Assembly (NCBI RefSeq): GCF_947539375.1
Contig: NZ_OX443569.1
Span: 1,488,001 to 1,552,000 of the forward strand
Direction of reading: 5' to 3'
Length of the DNA: 64,000 nucleotides
From: Lactobacillus isalae
GTDB taxonomy: Bacteria > Bacillota > Bacilli > Lactobacillales > Lactobacillaceae
The notes beneath the pieces were generated by a model. The model had not been told where the DNA came from and made no database searches. It saw only the letters and a program-made list of their open reading frames with translations. Below are positions 46,601-56,800 of the stretch, one piece after another. The position numbers and the translations under genes are program-made. Every line of letters begins with the position of its first letter. Position 1 is the first letter of the stretch.

Positions 46601-46870
46601 TTGACACATAAGAAGGGAATTTCAGTAGCACTTATTGCATTATTAGGCTTTGGTTTTCTTACAAATTCAGTTACATCACAGGCAGCTGATCAAGATACTA
46701 ACTTTAACGTATCTAAAAGCCTAGTTGAAAATACAATTAAGCCAACTCTTCTCAGCAAAAAGTTCAAAGAAGAACAACTTCAAGAAGATAAAGAAAATAA
46801 ATTAGCTGATATCAAATTTGAAGAAAAAAGACTAAATCACGAAAATCCTAATACACAACTTAGCAACTAA
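46601..46870 (+). CDS. Small secreted protein
   Basis: An 89-residue precursor: signal peptide (KKGISVALIALLGFGFL, cleavage likely after SQA, residue 28) and a 60-residue very charged mature part, probably helical. TTG start at 46601 with AAAGGAG 9 nt upstream. A terminator follows about 70 bp later. No family recognised. Confidence 0.65.
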   Translation: MTHKKGISVALIALLGFGFLTNSVTSQAADQDTNFNVSKSLVENTIKPTLLSKKFKEEQLQEDKENKLADIKFEEKRLNHENPNTQLSN

Positions 46871-46936
46871 AACTTTTACGATAGGAGTTGCAGTTGGCAG
46901 CCAAAATCACTAAGATAGAATCATCAACAGATATAC

Positions 46937-46974
46937 TAAAAAAAGCAGCTAGCGCTTCGCTAGTTGCTTTTTTC
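46937..46974. terminator. Bidirectional terminator
   Basis: AAAAAAGCA-CTAGCG / CGCTAG-TGCTTTTTT stem between convergent genes. Confidence 0.85.
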
Positions 46975-48099
46975 TTAATTTCCATCCCATGGAATAGTAT
47001 CTGAATTTTTATCGTAAATTACATAATTTCTAAAATCTTCAGGATCATCCCAGTCTAATCCCTGTTGCAAACTGTTCTGTCTAGTTTCTTGGTTACGCAG
47101 TTTTTCTTTCTCTAACCCTAAGCTAGAGCGAACCAAGTCTGACACTCGCTGTAATTCCTTAGTAGGGGCTACCTGCATGGCAGCTGCTCCAATCCAGACA
47201 TTATGTCCATGAATATAGCCACTCTTAATGTCTTGCGTACATCCCCGATAATTCATTGCAATTGAGAGCATATCATCAAAAGTTAGGTTAGTTTTAACAT
47301 ATTTGGCAAAGACTTTGAGGATTTTACGGTAATTAGTAATGGAATTAACCGACATTCCTTTACGCACAATATCGTTAATTACCTGTCTTTGACGCATCTG
47401 GCGGCCATAATCTCCTCGTGGATCTTCCTTACGCATCCGGACATAGTCTAAAGCTTCTTTACCATTTAAATGTTGTTTTCCTTTCTTAAAATGGGTGTGG
47501 TAAGTAAATGTAAATGGGACATTCACATCTACCCCTCCTAGAGCTTCTACCATGCTCTCTAAGGCCTTCATGTTAACTTCCATGTAATAGTTAACCGGCG
47601 TATTTAAAAGCGCACTAACTGTTCTTGTAGCTCCTTTACTGCCACCAACTTGATAAGCTGAATTCACCCGGAACATATAATATTTTCCTTCTCCGCTTCC
47701 GTCTCCCTTAATATCGGCTAACAGGTCACGGGGAATTGATGTCATTGTTGCTTCTTTTTTTTGCGGATTCATTGTCGACAAAATCATCGTATCGGAATTT
47801 CCACGATCATGCCTACCTTCAATTCCTTGATCAACCCCAAGAATTAGAATCGAAATTGGCTTTTTCTGAGATATTAACTGCGAAGTTTTTCCAGTTCCAC
47901 GATAAGCTTGCTGTACTGAACTCATAGCAGAGAAATATGCATGAGCAAAATAAGCTACGCTTCCGCATACAAGCAAAATTGTTAGGAGACCTACCAAACG
48001 AGCAAAGCTATTTCCATCTTTAATGTCTTTTTTATTCGCCGCAAAAACGTTATTTCTTTTCAGTTTTTTACTTGGTTTATTAGGTGCATCCGGTCTCAT
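46975..48099 (-). CDS. LCP (LytR-CpsA-Psr) family wall glycopolymer ligase
   Basis: A 374-residue protein: a cytoplasmic basic start, one helix (about 36-58), then an extracellular LCP domain with SILILGVDQG, DTMILSTMNPQKKEATMTSIPRDL, and DYVRMRKEDPRGDYGRQMRQRQ, which supply the pyrophosphate-binding Arg and Asp residues. LCP enzymes transfer teichoic acid or polysaccharide from lipid carrier to peptidoglycan. Lactobacilli often have several; this one is monocistronic. Confidence 0.92.
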   Translation of the reverse strand: MRPDAPNKPSKKLKRNNVFAANKKDIKDGNSFARLVGLLTILLVCGSVAYFAHAYFSAMSSVQQAYRGTGKTSQLISQKKPISILILGVDQGIEGRHDRGNSDTMILSTMNPQKKEATMTSIPRDLLADIKGDGSGEGKYYMFRVNSAYQVGGSKGATRTVSALLNTPVNYYMEVNMKALESMVEALGGVDVNVPFTFTYHTHFKKGKQHLNGKEALDYVRMRKEDPRGDYGRQMRQRQVINDIVRKGMSVNSITNYRKILKVFAKYVKTNLTFDDMLSIAMNYRGCTQDIKSGYIHGHNVWIGAAAMQVAPTKELQRVSDLVRSSLGLEKEKLRNQETRQNSLQQGLDWDDPEDFRNYVIYDKNSDTIPWDGN

Positions 48100-48262
48100 T
48101 AATTTTTGACTCCTCTGACTATTTGCTTACCTTTTCATATTACAAAAATCACTGGTTAAGCGCATTAGTTTCATTATTAAAAAATTTTTATTTTTTAGCA
48201 AGCGAAATAATGTTCTATAATGGTGATTAATAAAATTTGTATCACAGAAAGAAGGAAAAAAT

Positions 48263-50074
48263 ATGACTCTTCCAACAAGAAATGAAGTATCTGATGACCT
48301 CAAATGGGACTTAAGTCGTGTTTTTAAAAACGATCAAGAATGGGAACAAGAATATAATCAAGTCGCTAAAGAAATCAAAAATCTAAATAAATTCAAAGGA
48401 ATGCTAGCTAAGTCTGGTAAAAATCTTTACGAAGGAATCACAGAAATCCTAGCAGTAAATCGACGCCTTGAAAAGGTGTATGTTTACGCTACAATGTCAA
48501 GCGACGTCGATACAAAAAATACTCATTACCTTGGTTTAGTGGCTAAAGCTCAAAGCTTAGCTAACCAAATGAGTGCTGCGATTGCTTTCGTTGATCCTGA
48601 AATCTTATCTATTCCAGAAGAAACACTTGCCACGTTCATGCAAGACGAACCACGTTTAGAAAATTATCGGCACCGTCTTGAGCAAATTACGCAAAAGCGT
48701 CCTCATACTCTACCAGCAAATGAAGAAAAAATCATCGCTGACGCCGGAGATGCAATGGGTACATCTGCTAACACCTTCAATGTCTTAACTAATTCTGATA
48801 TGGAATATGGGTATGTACAAGACGAAGATGGCGAAATGGTTCAATTATCTGACGGCTTATATTCGCTTTTAATCCAATCTCAAGACCGTAATATTCGTAA
48901 AAATGCCTTTGACGTAATGTACGCAAGCTACGGTCAGTTTGAAAACAGTCTCGCTTCAACTTTATCAGGTGAGGTAAAGGCTCACAATTTTAATGCTCGA
49001 GTACACAAATATAATTCAGCTAGAGAAGCTTCTTTAAGTGAGAATGGTGTTCCAACAACCGTTTACGACACATTAATTAAAGAAGTAAATAGTCACCTTA
49101 ATTTACTTCACCGCTACGTTTCATTAAGAAAGAAAATTTTGGGCTTAAAAGATCTTCAAATGTACGATATGTATGTTCCGTTAACTGGTGAACCTGTCCT
49201 TTCTTATAACTTTAACGAAGCAAAAGAAGAAGCTAGAAAGGCCTTAGCTCCACTAGGAGAAGACTATTTAAAGCACGTTGATTACATTTTTAATAACCGC
49301 GTAATTGATATAGTTGAAAGTCAAAATAAAGTAACTGGTGCATATTCAGGTGGTGCCTACGATACTGATCCATACGAACTACTTAACTGGGAAAATAACC
49401 TTGATTCACTCTATACTCTAGTTCACGAAACTGGTCACTCTGTCCACTCTTGGTATACAAGAAACACTCAACCTTACGTCTACGGTGATTATCCAATTTT
49501 TGTTGCTGAAATTGCTTCAACTACTAACGAAAATATTTTAACCGAGTATTTCTTAGACAAGATTACTGACCCTAAAACTAGGGCTTTTGTCTTGAACCAT
49601 TATCTTGATTCATTTAAGGGGACTCTTTTCCGTCAAACTCAATTTGCGGAATTTGAACAATTTATTCATGAAACTGATGCTAATGGACAACCATTAACTG
49701 CTGATGTACTTGATGAATTTTATGGCAACTTAAACCAAAGATATTATGGAGATAGCGTAGAACCTGGTGGAGAAATTGCTATGGAATGGGCACGTATTCC
49801 TCACTTCTACTACAACTTCTACGTTTACCAATACGCAACAGGTTTTGCGGCTGCAACTGCTCTTGCCAATAAAGTTGTTCACGGCACTGACAAAGAACGT
49901 GATGCTTATATTAATTTCTTAAAATCAGGTTCTTCGGATTACCCAACAGAAATTATGAAACGAGCTGGCGTTGATATGACTAAGGCTGATTACTTGAGGG
50001 ATGCTTTTGATACTTTTGAAAAGCGTCTTAATGAATTTGAAAAAATTGTAGATGAATTAAACGCTGAAAAGTAA
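48263..50074 (+). CDS. pepF: Oligoendopeptidase F
   Basis: A 603-residue cytoplasmic M3 family zinc peptidase that cuts peptides of about 7-17 residues. HETGHSVHSWY carries the HExxH zinc site, with the third ligand Glu in the segment after it (IASTTNENI). Full length for PepF. AGAAAGAAGGA precedes the ATG. Terminator at 50091-50127. Confidence 0.95.
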   Translation: MTLPTRNEVSDDLKWDLSRVFKNDQEWEQEYNQVAKEIKNLNKFKGMLAKSGKNLYEGITEILAVNRRLEKVYVYATMSSDVDTKNTHYLGLVAKAQSLANQMSAAIAFVDPEILSIPEETLATFMQDEPRLENYRHRLEQITQKRPHTLPANEEKIIADAGDAMGTSANTFNVLTNSDMEYGYVQDEDGEMVQLSDGLYSLLIQSQDRNIRKNAFDVMYASYGQFENSLASTLSGEVKAHNFNARVHKYNSAREASLSENGVPTTVYDTLIKEVNSHLNLLHRYVSLRKKILGLKDLQMYDMYVPLTGEPVLSYNFNEAKEEARKALAPLGEDYLKHVDYIFNNRVIDIVESQNKVTGAYSGGAYDTDPYELLNWENNLDSLYTLVHETGHSVHSWYTRNTQPYVYGDYPIFVAEIASTTNENILTEYFLDKITDPKTRAFVLNHYLDSFKGTLFRQTQFAEFEQFIHETDANGQPLTADVLDEFYGNLNQRYYGDSVEPGGEIAMEWARIPHFYYNFYVYQYATGFAAATALANKVVHGTDKERDAYINFLKSGSSDYPTEIMKRAGVDMTKADYLRDAFDTFEKRLNEFEKIVDELNAEK

Positions 50075-50090
50075 GGTTCACATTTAAATA

Positions 50091-50127
50091 GAAAAAGCTG
50101 GTAGAAATAAAATCTACCAGCTTTTTC
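50091..50127. terminator. Bidirectional terminator
   Basis: GAAAAAGCTGGTAGA / TCTACCAGCTTTTTC with a 7-nt loop. Confidence 0.88.
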
Positions 50128-50132
50128 GTTAG

Positions 50133-50660
50133 CTATTTTATTTTATACATAGCGACGATCTTTTCTAGCTCTTTATCAGAAATCAGTTTCAAGGTACTGC
50201 CATTATCCATTAGTTTCGCCCTATCCTGATCAAAATATATATGATAAGAGTCATAAAATTTATCATCTTTCTTAGGTTTAAAATTACAGAGAAAAAGAAT
50301 ACAGGCGTCTTTCAAATTTCGATAGGTCTTACCCTTATTTAAAGTATAGCGTAAATCAATCCTTGAAAGATAGTAACGCATACGTCTACCAATATCGTCT
50401 TGGTCTGTTGTCTGCATTTCGATATTAAACACACGTCCTTCATGGTTTGTGACTAAAACATCAAGTCTAACTTCTTTAGCCTCGTTTTTACGCTCAAGAT
50501 TATTAATCTCAACTTGCTTATCTAGCCAGTCTATCTTTTTAATTTTTAAATCTGAAATAATGATTTCAAGCAAATACTTGCAAAAATCCTTGTTTTCCCT
50601 CACCATCCCAAAAACTTTATCTTCCGTGAACCCAAACCAAGGTCCAATCTTTTTAACCAT
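50133..50660 (-). CDS. Rpn-type PD-(D/E)XK nuclease, C-terminally short
   Basis: A 175-residue protein. The RLDVLVTNHEGRVFNIEMQ block has the D...ExQ catalytic pattern of the Rpn/PD-(D/E)XK family often labelled 'transposase'. Full-length relatives are about 280-320 residues; here the protein stops shortly after ISDKELEKI, so the C-terminal helical part is lost. ATG 50660 follows AGAGAGGA; the frame to 50753 has no site. No terminal inverted repeats are seen, so it is not an insertion sequence. It may be nonfunctional. Confidence 0.7.
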   Translation of the reverse strand: MVKKIGPWFGFTEDKVFGMVRENKDFCKYLLEIIISDLKIKKIDWLDKQVEINNLERKNEAKEVRLDVLVTNHEGRVFNIEMQTTDQDDIGRRMRYYLSRIDLRYTLNKGKTYRNLKDACILFLCNFKPKKDDKFYDSYHIYFDQDRAKLMDNGSTLKLISDKELEKIVAMYKIK

Positions 50661-50742
50661 ATGAAGTAAATCCTCTCTAAAGATATTTGAGGAGTAATCC
50701 CATATGTTTATTACGCAAAGTGGTGCTTTTTTTTGAAAAGCA

Positions 50743-50787
50743 AAAAAATACATTATTACTGCAATTTTGCAATAACAATGTATTTTT
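50743..50787 (-). terminator. Terminator of the truncated acyltransferase
   Basis: AAAAATACATTATT / AATAACAATGTATTTTT stem with inner TGCAATTTTGCA, T-run on the minus strand. Confidence 0.8.
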
Positions 50788-51390
50788 CTACTTCTTGACT
50801 GGCGTCTTTTCTGAACGAGCTAAAGCATCTTTAATACAATCAAGGTATAACTTACTTATATCATCTCGTCCGCAAAAATGAGTTCCATCAGTTCCTGAAA
50901 ATAGATTTTGGTGTTTCCGGGCCACTTTATCCCAATCACCAATTGTAATAAATTTATACTTATTAGGGAGCGTTCTTTCCCATACTGCAAGCTTATACGA
51001 ATTATAAGAAGAATCTGCATGACCATCATGTGGAGTAATAAAGATTAGATGATGGCCTGGCTTCAAATCATGAATAACCTTTTCAGTCTGCTTTTGATAA
51101 TCATCTAAAGAGTTAGTTCCAATACAAATAACAACATTCTTAGATAGTTGTCCTGAATTTTGCAAATTTATTAATACGTTATAGGCCTTATCCATCGTAC
51201 GATTACCTTCGGCATCAATTTGAACATTTTTCATATGGTCTAAAAGATATTGCCGACTACCTAGAGTTACACTATCACCAATAATTGTTGCAGCTTCTAA
51301 ATTATTAGAATTTTGCTCATCAGAACCAGTTCTTTGCTCAGATTTTTTAGGAACTGCTTGCGCGTAAGCTATATTCAGTCTATCTGCATC
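50788..51390 (-). pseudogene. Truncated OatA-like O-acetyltransferase (only the SGNH domain remains)
   Basis: The open frame continues upstream of ATG 51234 to 51390, where TGA blocks it. It encodes a linker, then IIGDSVTLGSRQYLLDH (GDS block), IGTNSLDD and GTDGTHFCGRDD (Asp/His block). This is the C-terminal extracellular SGNH domain of peptidoglycan O-acetyltransferases. The N-terminal acyltransferase-3 membrane domain, about 380 residues, is gone, and starting at ATG 51234 would also lose the GDS serine. Therefore a remnant, though its terminator is intact. Confidence 0.75.
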
Positions 51391-51421
51391 TCATTTTCAT
51401 ATTATTTATGACGCAGAATAG

Positions 51422-51826
51422 TTATTGATCTTTCCTCAGTGTCACACCTTTCCACAATATGTCTTCTACATTTTTATCGCCAGAAGTAAACGTTATCTTT
51501 TTCCGGTTATCTTTTAATTTACCGTATAAAGAATCTTTTCCCTTAAAGTTTAGAGTTAACTTATCGCCAGAAATTTCATAGGTTCCTTTTTCTTTAGACT
51601 TTCTTCCGTCTTCCAATGTAGTAATAGAAGTAAAAGTCTTATTCCTTGAAAACTTCATATCTACTTTTTCTTTCCAAAATAAGAAAGTTACCGTACCCTT
51701 ATAACTTCCATCTAGTCGATGAGCATTATAGTTATTCCAGGCAAATAAGGAAATAATTAGTATTAGAAGAATAACTCCACCAGTAATCCAACCCTTTTTA
51801 TGTTTTTTTAAATTTTCGTAATCCAT
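51422..51826 (-). CDS. Membrane-anchored small beta-rich protein, unknown function
   Basis: A 134-residue protein with one helix (about 13-30), then a beta-rich outside domain with a lipocalin-like repeat of strands (LDGSYKGTVTFLFWKEKVDMKF, KGTYEISGDKLTLNF). It is paralogous to the next gene upstream in layout and motif (DG/NG-Y..TV, KGTYE/Q.S..KL.L). Part of a four-gene minus-strand run 53747-51422. No function known. Confidence 0.6.
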   Translation of the reverse strand: MDYENLKKHKKGWITGGVILLILIISLFAWNNYNAHRLDGSYKGTVTFLFWKEKVDMKFSRNKTFTSITTLEDGRKSKEKGTYEISGDKLTLNFKGKDSLYGKLKDNRKKITFTSGDKNVEDILWKGVTLRKDQ

Positions 51827-51841
51827 CTCTTATCCTTTTTC

Positions 51842-52297
51842 TTATTCATCAATTTTAAAAGTTAATCCGGTTCTTAAATGGCTTGTGACTGGTGTAATTA
51901 CCGACGAACGCTCCTTCTTTGTTTTCCTTATAGTAAAACTTTTTCTGTCTTCCGAAAGTTTTCCTTCTGCCTTAATTCGTTTACTCTTAAGCTTTAACTT
52001 ACCTTTCGAAAGCTGATATGTTCCTTTCTCTTTAGGAACTCCCACTTCCCAATACTTTTGCCCCTTATCCCTATATTTATCGGTATAGACAAAAGTTTTA
52101 TTATCTTTAAATTTAAAACTCCATTTTTCCGTCTGATCATCGTGTTTCACTATACAAACATAATTTCCATTTAAATCGTGAGAATTCAAATAGTTAAGCT
52201 TATGGACTACTCCATGAATAATACCTATTAATGCAATTACTATAATAACCGCAATAGCGATTAGATTTTGTTTATTACTCTTTATTTTTTCCTTCAT
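51842..52297 (-). CDS. Membrane-anchored small beta-rich protein, paralogue of its neighbour
   Basis: A 151-residue protein with one helix (about 10-30) and a beta-rich domain sharing LNGNYVCIV and KGTYQLSKGKLKLKS with the downstream gene. Gap of 15 bp to that gene. The pair looks like a tandem duplication that has diverged. Unknown function. Confidence 0.6.
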   Translation of the reverse strand: MKEKIKSNKQNLIAIAVIIVIALIGIIHGVVHKLNYLNSHDLNGNYVCIVKHDDQTEKWSFKFKDNKTFVYTDKYRDKGQKYWEVGVPKEKGTYQLSKGKLKLKSKRIKAEGKLSEDRKSFTIRKTKKERSSVITPVTSHLRTGLTFKIDE

Positions 52298-52311
52298 TAA
52301 TTTTCTTACCT

Positions 52312-52369
52312 TTATTATTATTCTTCTTCAAAAACTTCAGTTATTATTATTCTTCTTCAAAAACTTCAG
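52312..52369. repeat. Tandem 29-bp duplication at the end of the lipoprotein gene
   Basis: Two adjacent 29-bp copies (52312-52340 and 52341-52369). The upstream copy in gene sense holds the last codons (TEVFEEE) and stop; the second copy repeats them after the stop. Confidence 0.8.
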
Positions 52370-53051
52370 TATAGTTATTACTACTTACCCAAATAGCTAT
52401 TAGATTTTTAGAAACAGGTGCTTGTTTTTCACCGTCAATAACAACACTTTGTGAATTTGCTGGATAGAATGTTACACTCCAGTTATATTGAGAATCATGG
52501 TCATCAGCATTCAAGATGTTTAATGCGTCTCCAACTCTTTTAACTTCAATCGGATGTGTATCATTACTATCTGTTAACCCATCTTTTGATAATTCTATAC
52601 TGCTCGTTTTTAAAAGTGACGGAGTAATAGTTAAAGTAGAATCTGTTCTGTCAGTTACATCTTTATGTTGACCAACGGCTTTAATTAACTTCCAGTTACC
52701 AACTAAACTGCTGTAGTCACCATTTTGAATTTGGTCAAAATTCATTTTCTTAGTAGCTACTTTGTTAGTGCTACTAGTACTACTTTGACTAGACTTTGAG
52801 CTTTCACTTGAGTTGCTATTTTCGCTACTTGAGCTAGAAGATTCAGAATTTTCTGTAGAGCTTGATTTACTTTTCGCACCATCATCCATCCTATCTGAAT
52901 CATTCTTTTTGCTAGTTTTCTTCTTACTTGAAACTACGCTACTCTTACTACTTTCTTGAGAAGCAGTTGAATTAGATTTACTTTGGTTACTGCAACCTGC
53001 TAGTAATAATAAACTTAATAATCCTGTTGCTATACTTATACTTTTCTTCAT
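52347..53051 (-). CDS. Lipoprotein with Ser/Lys-rich linker
   Basis: A 234-residue lipoprotein: signal peptide with lipobox LLAGC (Cys about residue 20), a 75-residue Ser/Lys/Asn-rich linker, then a domain (about 105-234) with a lipocalin-like start (SLVGNWKLIKAVGQHKD). ATG 53051 follows GAGGGAAAG; the frame to 53075 has no such site. Same cluster as the two beta-rich proteins, so probably a shared envelope role. Confidence 0.75.
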   Translation of the reverse strand: MKKSISIATGLLSLLLLAGCSNQSKSNSTASQESSKSSVVSSKKKTSKKNDSDRMDDGAKSKSSSTENSESSSSSSENSNSSESSKSSQSSTSSTNKVATKKMNFDQIQNGDYSSLVGNWKLIKAVGQHKDVTDRTDSTLTITPSLLKTSSIELSKDGLTDSNDTHPIEVKRVGDALNILNADDHDSQYNWSVTFYPANSQSVVIDGEKQAPVSKNLIAIWVSSNNYTEVFEEE

Positions 53052-53078
53052 GTTTCTTTCCCTCAAATTTTCCATTCC

Positions 53079-53747
53079 TTATTTTTTAACAATTATACGA
53101 GGGGAGTCACTTGTAACATGACCGGTATGACGAACAGTCCCACTCACTTCTACCTTTCGTGGACGAGAAGCTGCTGCGGCAGCAGCTCCAGCGGCTTCTG
53201 CCGCAATTCTTGCATTTCTAGCAATATCTTCTTGAGCTGCTCTAATTTGTTTCTGAATCTCCATTTGACTTTCTTGGAACTGTTGTGTTTCAAGCAAATT
53301 AAATGCATCTTGTAATGTAGTAGCACGATTTTCATTAACTAAGTTCCAAAGACGATAAACATCAGCGTAATTATAGAACTTCTTTGGAAAACCATTCATT
53401 CCTTGCTTATACGTAGGGGCATCGTATTCAGCATTTAACTCTTGTCTTTTTTGAGCAACAACACCTTCGGCTGGTTTAACATAGTTAACTTGTTTCCAAT
53501 ACTTCAAACCAATTGCAATTGCTAATACGAATAACGCACCCCAAATATCATTTAGAGAATTATTCAATATATCAAAAATCATGGCGCATATTCCAAATCC
53601 TCCAACCCATAGAATTGTTTTATGCCATTTATCTTCTGCATTACTCAAACTTCTCTTCGCTGATGATAAATTAGCTTGAGCATTTGCAACACCAGCTGTT
53701 GCATTTCTTTTTTCTTGAAGGTAGTTTAATAATTCATTTCTATCCAT
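53079..53747 (-). CDS. Coiled-coil membrane protein, unknown function
   Basis: A 222-residue protein: an N-terminal coiled coil (1-40), two helices (about 44-62 and 67-84), then a long helical cytoplasmic region rich in Q, E, A and R (about 145-200, with an AAEAAGAAAAAA run), and a TVRHTGHVTSDSP tail. First gene of the cluster. No family recognised. Confidence 0.6.
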   Translation of the reverse strand: MDRNELLNYLQEKRNATAGVANAQANLSSAKRSLSNAEDKWHKTILWVGGFGICAMIFDILNNSLNDIWGALFVLAIAIGLKYWKQVNYVKPAEGVVAQKRQELNAEYDAPTYKQGMNGFPKKFYNYADVYRLWNLVNENRATTLQDAFNLLETQQFQESQMEIQKQIRAAQEDIARNARIAAEAAGAAAAAASRPRKVEVSGTVRHTGHVTSDSPRIIVKK

Positions 53748-53832
53748 TTATTTGTATCCCCTCTTTTGATTAAAATTTTTACGTAGAAAGTTTTCTAAGT
53801 GAAACTTAATACTACCTGTATTCTAAATACAC

Positions 53833-56800
53833 TTACTCTTTCCGATCCCTACTTCTGTCTGCTCCAAAAATTCCTAGACCTAAAGTTGCAAGAAACATAC
53901 CTAGTAAACTTGCAAAAAATCCTTGTTTCTCACTAGTCTGTGGCAATTTAACTTTATTTGTAGTTACACCTTTTTCATTGCTTGTTTGATCATGTTTAGA
54001 AAAATTCGAGACTTGTGAATTGTTCTTACTATTAATTACTTGATTATTAAATTTGTTATTTTCATTTGTAATAGTACTTAACTTTGCTTGATTGCCTTTC
54101 ATACTATTGTACTTAGAAAGAATAGGAGTACTTGATGATCTATTAACAGTGACCTCTACCTTATTATTTTCACTATAGTTATTTTGTTTATTAATTTTGA
54201 CGATGTCACTTAGTTTAGTATCTTCGTTTTCACTACTATTATTTTTAAGATTACTAATTGGACGTTCTTTTATATCATCATGCTTAGAAATGATAAGAAC
54301 ATTCGATTTTCCGTTAACAACTGTTTCAATCTTGTTAACTTTGTTGTTTTTATTTTGACTATTTTCTTTCGTCTTAATAATTTCACTTAATTTAGTAACT
54401 TTAGCTTGCGCTTCATTAATATCATTTTTAAGATTACTAATTTGGCGATCTAGCTCAATAATTTGATTGTTAGTTGTCTGATAATCAGTATTAGCAGTAT
54501 CGTAGTTACCCTTAGCTTTTTTAAATTCTTCAGCTTTAGTTGCTAAATCTATTTTTGCTTTCTTCAGCTTATTGTCAGCATCCTGATAAGCAGCTAAATA
54601 ATTATTAAAAGCAGTTTGTGCTCTTAGTAGATTTTCGTTAGCAACAATTTGAGAGTTTTTTGCACTTGATACTTTTGCTTCTAAATCCGTCAATTGTGTA
54701 TTAACAATATCTAACTCTTTATTAATTTGTCCCAATTTGTCCTGAGCTTGTTTGAGATTTTGAGTAGCACCAATTTTATTGTTATTAGCTAATTTAAGAT
54801 CATCATTTACTTTATCTAATTGAGTTTTAGCCTTTGAATAATCCTTAATTGCATCAGCATGTTTTTGTTGGTATGCATTTAGATCGTTGGTAGCTTTATT
54901 CTGGGCTTGTATCAATACAGGTTGAGAAGATTTTAAATCAGAAATATGCTTTGAAATAGTATTAATGCTGTCCTCAACTTCATGTTTTTGCTGTTTAGCC
55001 TTTGCAAGTTCATTAGATAAGTTACTAATTTTTACCGTTAAATCATTAATAATATGTTGATTATTCTTAATTTGGTCATTAATGTTTTGAATCTGGTTAT
55101 TTAGGTTGTTCTTTTGTGCAGTTAAATTATTAACTTCATCTGCAGCTTGATTATAAGCTTGTTGCACCTTGGAGTTATCAGCACGGTCCAATGAAATATT
55201 ATCCTCTGTGTCAAATTTACTTTTGTCACCAATATATCGAGGTAATAGACTCAACTCTCCATCTTTTGTCTGAATATCCCCTGGAACATCAATAAAGTGG
55301 AATAATACCTCATAAGTGTCTTGCCCAGTTCCATCATCATATTTATCTGGTTGTATACTCATACTCATCCCGGCATAGATAGGCCGATTTTTGTGAGTAC
55401 CCCATTTGTCGTAGTCAGACATGTATCCCATAGTCAATAAACCTTGTGCATGATTCCATTCTTTCTGACTGAAAATCATTAATTTAATGGCGTTGTAAAT
55501 ACCTTCTTTTAACTTATCCATACTCATTGATACGGCGTCGGCATTTTTGGCATTTTTCGGCACAACAAATGAGTCAGCCATATCTTCATAATAATTTTTC
55601 GTAGGATCTAATCCATATTGTTGGGCAGCTAAGCTAATTGCAGGAGTATCATGTCCCCGATAACGATCATATTTAGGATCATCCATCATAAATCTATCTT
55701 TTATATAATTCTTAGCAATTTCATCAGCAAAAGCCATAGCACTTCTATTTAAATTTACAGGCTTTTTTCCCATCTGAACGCGGATCTGGTTAATCAAGCG
55801 AGTGCTAAATTTATTAAGTTCAAGTTTTTCATTTTCAGTCATGTGATTAACATTAACCATACGTTTTTCATCTTGTGTATTGTGCTTAAAGTTATTTAAC
55901 TTTTCTCCCTCTGAAGACACTAGACGCATTTCATTTTCATATTGCTTGTAATTAAATTTGACACCGCCATCTTTTATTACTAGTCCATCGACGCCGTCAA
56001 TACCTAACCACTTAATAAAAGTATTTTTATAATTTTCTGGCACAACAAATGAAGATTGATTATAACTATCTAGTTTTGTTTTAGCACCGTCTCTTTTATC
56101 AACTGCTTCTGTTAATTTAATATTTACATTATTTATTTTTTTTTGAATATCATTTGCCTTAGTTTGAATACCGCTCAAATTACTTTGGGTATTAGTCAAT
56201 TCAATATTTGCAGTACTCAAGTTATTTTGAATACTATTAACAGCCTTATCTAAGTCATTGTTATTAGTTTGTAAATCAGATAGTGCTTTTTGACTTTTAG
56301 CTAAATCAGATTTATTTTGCTCTAAATCTTGTGTTGCTTTATTTGTAGCAGATTTCTTAGCTTCATATTCTTCTTGAATTTGTGCATAATGTTTTTGTAC
56401 ATTACCAAAATTCTTTTGAGCTTGTATCTGATTTTCTTGTACTTTAGCTAAATCTTCATTAGCTTTATTTAAAGTTTCAGTATTAGCTTTAATTTCACTA
56501 TCAGCAGTATTTTTTTGGTCAATTAAATCATTTTGCTTATTTTTAGAATCTTGTACTTGATCTTCAAGATCTTTTTCATTTTTATCTGCATTATCTTTAT
56601 CTACTTGCGCAGATTTTACATTATTTTCAAATGATGAATCATATTTAGTAGCATATTTATTTTGAACATCTTGTGCAATTTCTAAGTTACCTTTTGCTTT
56701 ATCTAAAGCTTTTTTGGCTTGTTCAGCAGTTGCTTGCTTTTGTTCTAAAGTCGCAGTTAATTCTTTTTTAGAGTCTTCAGCTTTAATTTTATCTGCCTGC

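Noticed and set aside
50133-50660. Insertion sequence, because the family is often called transposase
   Set aside because: No terminal inverted repeats or target duplication are visible; Rpn proteins are PD-(D/E)XK nucleases, not IS transposases.
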